Source: Planctomycetota bacterium
GTDB lineage: Bacteria > Planctomycetota > OFTM77
NCBI GenBank assembly: GCA_029260795.1
Contig: JAJDCO010000068.1
Span: forward strand, 1-64,000
DNA length: 64,000 bases
Direction of reading: 5' to 3'
The position numbers and the translations under genes are program-made. Under the pieces are notes generated by a model. That model did no database searches and was not told where the DNA came from. It saw only the letters and a list, made by a program, of their open reading frames with translations. The first letter of the stretch is position 1. Every line of letters begins with the position of its first letter. Positions 61,558-64,000 of the stretch are shown here, one piece after another.

Positions 61558-62427
61558 TTGGCCGCGAGAGTCTGGCGAGATATCAGCCGCTTCCCGGCGA
61601 TCGTCTTCCGTTGCCGCGAGATCATCTCCGCCTTCGTGTCCCGCGAGCTGAAGGCCCGCTATCGGGGCTCGATCGTGGGGGGCTTGTGGCAGGTGATCAT
61701 GCCGCTGGCGTTGCTCGGCGTGTACTACCTGATCTTCGTGGAGATCATGGGAGTCGGCATCGGCGAGAACGTGGCGGAGCGCCGCGGCCTCAAAGAAGGC
61801 CCCTACGCCGCGTTCTACATCCTGACCGGTGTGCTGCCCTACCTGGCGCTCTCCGAGTCGCTGATGCGCTCGTGCGGGATCATCTTCGAGAACGCGAACC
61901 TCATCAAGAAGATCTACTTTCCGTCCGAGCTCCTCCCGGTGTACATCGTGATCGTGACGCTGGTGAATCAGCTGATCGGCACGGTGCTGGTCATCGGTGC
62001 GGTGTGCTTCACGGCCGAGTCCTTCCCGGGCGGCGAGTACTGGCTGCGGCTGGGGCTGTTCCCGTTGGTGCTGTTCCTGCAGATCTTGTTCACGGCCGGG
62101 CTGACGCTGTTCTTCGCGAGCGCGAACGTGTTCCTGCGCGACACACAGCCGATGGTGAACGTGATGATGCTCTTCCTGATGTTCCTGACGCCGATCTTCT
62201 ACTCACTCGAAGGGGTGCAGGGCCTGACGGAGCAGACGCGCTCACTCTTCGAGCTGAACCCGCTGTATCACCTCGTGACCGCCTACCGTCAGATTCTGAT
62301 CCATCCGGAGTCCTCTGGGGCTCCGTGGCGCGAGATCGGGATCTTCGCAGTCGTCGCCGTCGGCCTGTTCGTGGCCGGGCTCGCCATCTTCTCTGCCTCC
62401 AAGAGCAAGTTCGCCGATGAGATCTGA
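61558..62427 (+). CDS. ABC-2 type polysaccharide export permease (Wzm-like)
   Basis: 289 residues from TTG 61558, the only start in frame that keeps the conserved N-terminal stretch; an alternative GTG at 61636 would cut it. SRELKARYRGSIVGGLWQVIMP is the family signature, followed by six hydrophobic segments (LLGVYYLIFVEIM, AAFYILTGVLPYLALSE, YIVIVTLVNQLIGTVLVIG, LVLFLQILFTAGLTLFF, MMLFLMFLTPIFYSLEG, IGIFAVVAVGLFVAGLAIF). It forms the membrane channel for lipid-linked polysaccharide. The ATPase starts 51 bp later. Confidence 0.88.
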   Translation: MAARVWRDISRFPAIVFRCREIISAFVSRELKARYRGSIVGGLWQVIMPLALLGVYYLIFVEIMGVGIGENVAERRGLKEGPYAAFYILTGVLPYLALSESLMRSCGIIFENANLIKKIYFPSELLPVYIVIVTLVNQLIGTVLVIGAVCFTAESFPGGEYWLRLGLFPLVLFLQILFTAGLTLFFASANVFLRDTQPMVNVMMLFLMFLTPIFYSLEGVQGLTEQTRSLFELNPLYHLVTAYRQILIHPESSGAPWREIGIFAVVAVGLFVAGLAIFSASKSKFADEI

Positions 62428-62478
62428 GCCGACTGCTGCCCTACCGTACGCTGCTCCATCTGTGCTGGGAGATCGACC

Positions 62479-63744
62479 GTGAGCGCGGTGATCGAGGTCC
62501 GTGGGCTGTCCAAGAAGTACAAGCTCTTCGGCCGCAACTCGGATCGCATGAAAGAGCTGTTTACCTTCGGTCGGAAGCAGTACCACACGCCGAAGTGGGC
62601 GTTGAAGGACCTGCATCTCGACGTGCACCGAGGCAGCGCCCTGGGAGTCATTGGCGCCAACGGCTCGGGCAAGTCGACCTTCATGAAGATCTTGACGGGC
62701 ACGACGACCCAGACGACGGGCAGCTTCAACATCAAGGGTCAGGTCGGCAGCCTGCTCGAGCTCGGGGCGGGCTTCCACCCCGACTTCTCGGGGATCGAGA
62801 ACGTGTTCATGAACGCGACGATCCTCGGCTTCCGGCGCAAGGAGATCAAGGCGCTGCTGCCGAAGATGATCGACTTCGCCGAGCTGGGTGATTACATCGA
62901 ACAGCCGGTTCGGACGTACTCCTCGGGAATGGTGATGCGTCTCGGCTTCAGTGTGGCGATGGCGATCGAGCCCGAGGTGCTGATCATCGACGAGGTCTTC
63001 GCGGTCGGCGACATGCACTTCCAAAAGAAGTGCGTCGACAAGATCTTCGAGTTCAAGAAGCAAGGCCGCACCATCCTGTTCTGCTCGCACTCGATGTTCG
63101 ACGTGCGGCAGATCTGCGACCGCGTGATGTGGCTCAAGCACGGCAACCTCGAGGCGATCGGCGATCCGCTCGACGTGACGGCCGACTACGCGAACTACAT
63201 CCGCTCGATGTCACAGAGCGACAAACATCTCCTCGGCGAGGAGGTCCAGGACGTCACGCTCGACGACCGGCCCGTCATCGACAAGATCGAGGTGCGACGG
63301 CCCGGGAGCAGCGAGGATATCCGCACGATCGCACACGGTGACGACATCGAGTTCTGGATTCACTTCCGGAACCCGTATCCCGATCGCTTCAAGGTGAACG
63401 CCGTCGTCGCGATCATGCGCAACGACAACATCATCACCTTCGGCACGACCTCGGAGTACTCGGGGATCGAGCTCACTCAGAAAGAAGGGGTCGCGGTTCT
63501 GAGCCTGCCGAACTTCCAGCAGCTCAACGGCGAGTTCGTCGTGACCGGACACCTCTTCGACGAGAACCACGTGCATCGCTACAGTCAGATCGCGCGCGAT
63601 GATACCCTGGTGATCACGGCGGAGCGCCACGAGGTCGGGGTCTTCATGCAGCCCTGCACCTGGCAGATCCTTCCCGCCCAGTCGACCACCGAGGCCGAGG
63701 CTTCTTCTTCTTCGGCGGGCCCGGGAAGGTCTCTCGAATCGTGA
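62479..63744 (+). CDS. Polysaccharide export ATPase with C-terminal glycan-binding domain (Wzt-like)
   Basis: 421 residues from GTG 62479. ATPase domain at ~1-240: Walker A GANGSGKST, signature YSSGMVMRLGFS, Walker B VLIIDEVFAVGD, and a switch His in CSHSMFDV. Residues ~265-400 form a beta-sandwich Wzt-type C-terminal domain (VDKIEVRR-like IDKIEVRRPG, IEFWIHFRNPYPD) that recognises the glycan end. A Ser/Glu-rich tail follows (TTEAEASSSSAGPG). It powers the adjacent permease. Overlaps the next start by 4 nt. Confidence 0.9.
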   Translation: MSAVIEVRGLSKKYKLFGRNSDRMKELFTFGRKQYHTPKWALKDLHLDVHRGSALGVIGANGSGKSTFMKILTGTTTQTTGSFNIKGQVGSLLELGAGFHPDFSGIENVFMNATILGFRRKEIKALLPKMIDFAELGDYIEQPVRTYSSGMVMRLGFSVAMAIEPEVLIIDEVFAVGDMHFQKKCVDKIFEFKKQGRTILFCSHSMFDVRQICDRVMWLKHGNLEAIGDPLDVTADYANYIRSMSQSDKHLLGEEVQDVTLDDRPVIDKIEVRRPGSSEDIRTIAHGDDIEFWIHFRNPYPDRFKVNAVVAIMRNDNIITFGTTSEYSGIELTQKEGVAVLSLPNFQQLNGEFVVTGHLFDENHVHRYSQIARDDTLVITAERHEVGVFMQPCTWQILPAQSTTEAEASSSSAGPGRSLES

Positions 63745-64000
63745 GTGAAGCTCCCTCTACGGCCGCTCCCGGCTCTCCGCCCCGCTACCGAGCCCAGGCC
63801 GAGGGCGCTGTCGATCTGACCGTGCTGATCGTCAACTACAACTCCGCGCGCTACACGGTCGATTGCGTGCGCGATCTCCTCGACCAAGAGATCGAAGGAC
63901 AGCACGGCGGCTCCCGACAGATCGTCGTGATCGAGAACTCCTCGCCCAACGACGATCTCTCGCTCCTCGATCCGCTCGCCGATTGGGGAGTCGAGATCGT
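63741..64000 (+). CDS. GT2-family glycosyltransferase (partial, runs off the right edge)
   Basis: Begins at GTG 63741, overlapping the Wzt stop (GTGA). After ~30 residues of Ala/Pro-rich lead, DLTVLIVNYNSARYTVDCVR is the opening strand and helix of the GT-A fold, and QIVVIENSSPNDD is the second strand with the nucleotide-sugar-binding Asp loop. Only 86 codons are visible. It belongs with the exporter in a glycan assembly locus. Confidence 0.8.
   Translation, partial: MSEAPSTAAPGSPPRYRAQAEGAVDLTVLIVNYNSARYTVDCVRDLLDQEIEGQHGGSRQIVVIENSSPNDDLSLLDPLADWGVEI

Noticed and set aside
1..64000. tRNA or rRNA genes
   Set aside because: I found no convincing cloverleaf or conserved rRNA stretch by eye; a dedicated search could still reveal one.

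Overview
The window is GC-rich and densely coded, and it reads as a chromosomal segment of a Planctomycetota-like member of the PVC superphylum. The firmest taxonomic marker is a 58-residue small basic protein at 40041-40217, which has the composition and GLPKVRV core of the ribosome-associated signature protein of Planctomycetes, Verrucomicrobia and Chlamydiae. Supporting signs are a Ser/Thr kinase fused to WD40 repeats behind an ECF sigma gene, several ECF sigma/membrane-partner pairs, many secreted repeat proteins, cupredoxin-like export proteins and TPR-CHAT proteins.

Layout. 1-5844: a partial gene at the edge, then two secreted TPR-CHAT (caspase-like) genes separated by a roughly 100-bp tandem repeat; the second gene is a shortened copy that has lost the catalytic His region. 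5933-8210: a small membrane protein and a secreted beta-helix protein with a clear terminator. 8351-13524: a sigma factor and a membrane pseudo-trypsin, divergent from a secreted caspase. 13584-17703: a secreted metzincin-like metalloprotease, an ISKra4 transposase remnant and the inhibitor-I9-like gene it truncates. 17962-22084: a radical SAM / class III aminotransferase / Stf0 sulfotransferase operon. 22220-30970: a third TPR-CHAT gene, a subtilisin, a large FG-GAP protein and a decayed BNR gene. 31354-35242: ECF sigma plus kinase-WD40. 35424-43806: a secreted coiled-coil protein, a membrane VWA protein, a SPOR-like protein, the PVC marker, an aminotransferase, QueE and a degenerate sulfatase-fold protein. 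43958-48048: a RocB-like M20 peptidase, a lipoprotein and tandem cupredoxins. 48097-52200: ECF sigma/anti-sigma-like pair and an alginate-export-type porin. 52656-58964: a respiratory operon. 59381-64000: Der GTPase, a lipoprotein, and the start of a polysaccharide export locus (ABC-2 permease, Wzt-like ATPase, glycosyltransferase).

The most unusual system is the respiratory operon, in transcription order Rieske protein, cytochrome b, membrane-anchored octaheme hydroxylamine-oxidoreductase-like cytochrome, periplasmic nitrate reductase NapA, and a tetraheme lipoprotein made of two tandem NapB-like modules. No cytochrome c1 gene is present; the octaheme protein sits where it would be. This suggests a quinol-oxidising bc-type complex that feeds a combined nitrate/nitrite (or hydroxylamine) module.

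A second theme is exported caspase-fold, pseudo-enzyme and protease genes: three TPR-CHAT genes, one caspase divergent from a sigma/pseudo-trypsin pair with which it seems to share a C-terminal module, a metzincin with a substituted zinc ligand position, a subtilisin, and a sulfatase-fold protein without its catalytic motif. REP-like palindromic repeats lie in two intergenic regions and are absent from the genes.
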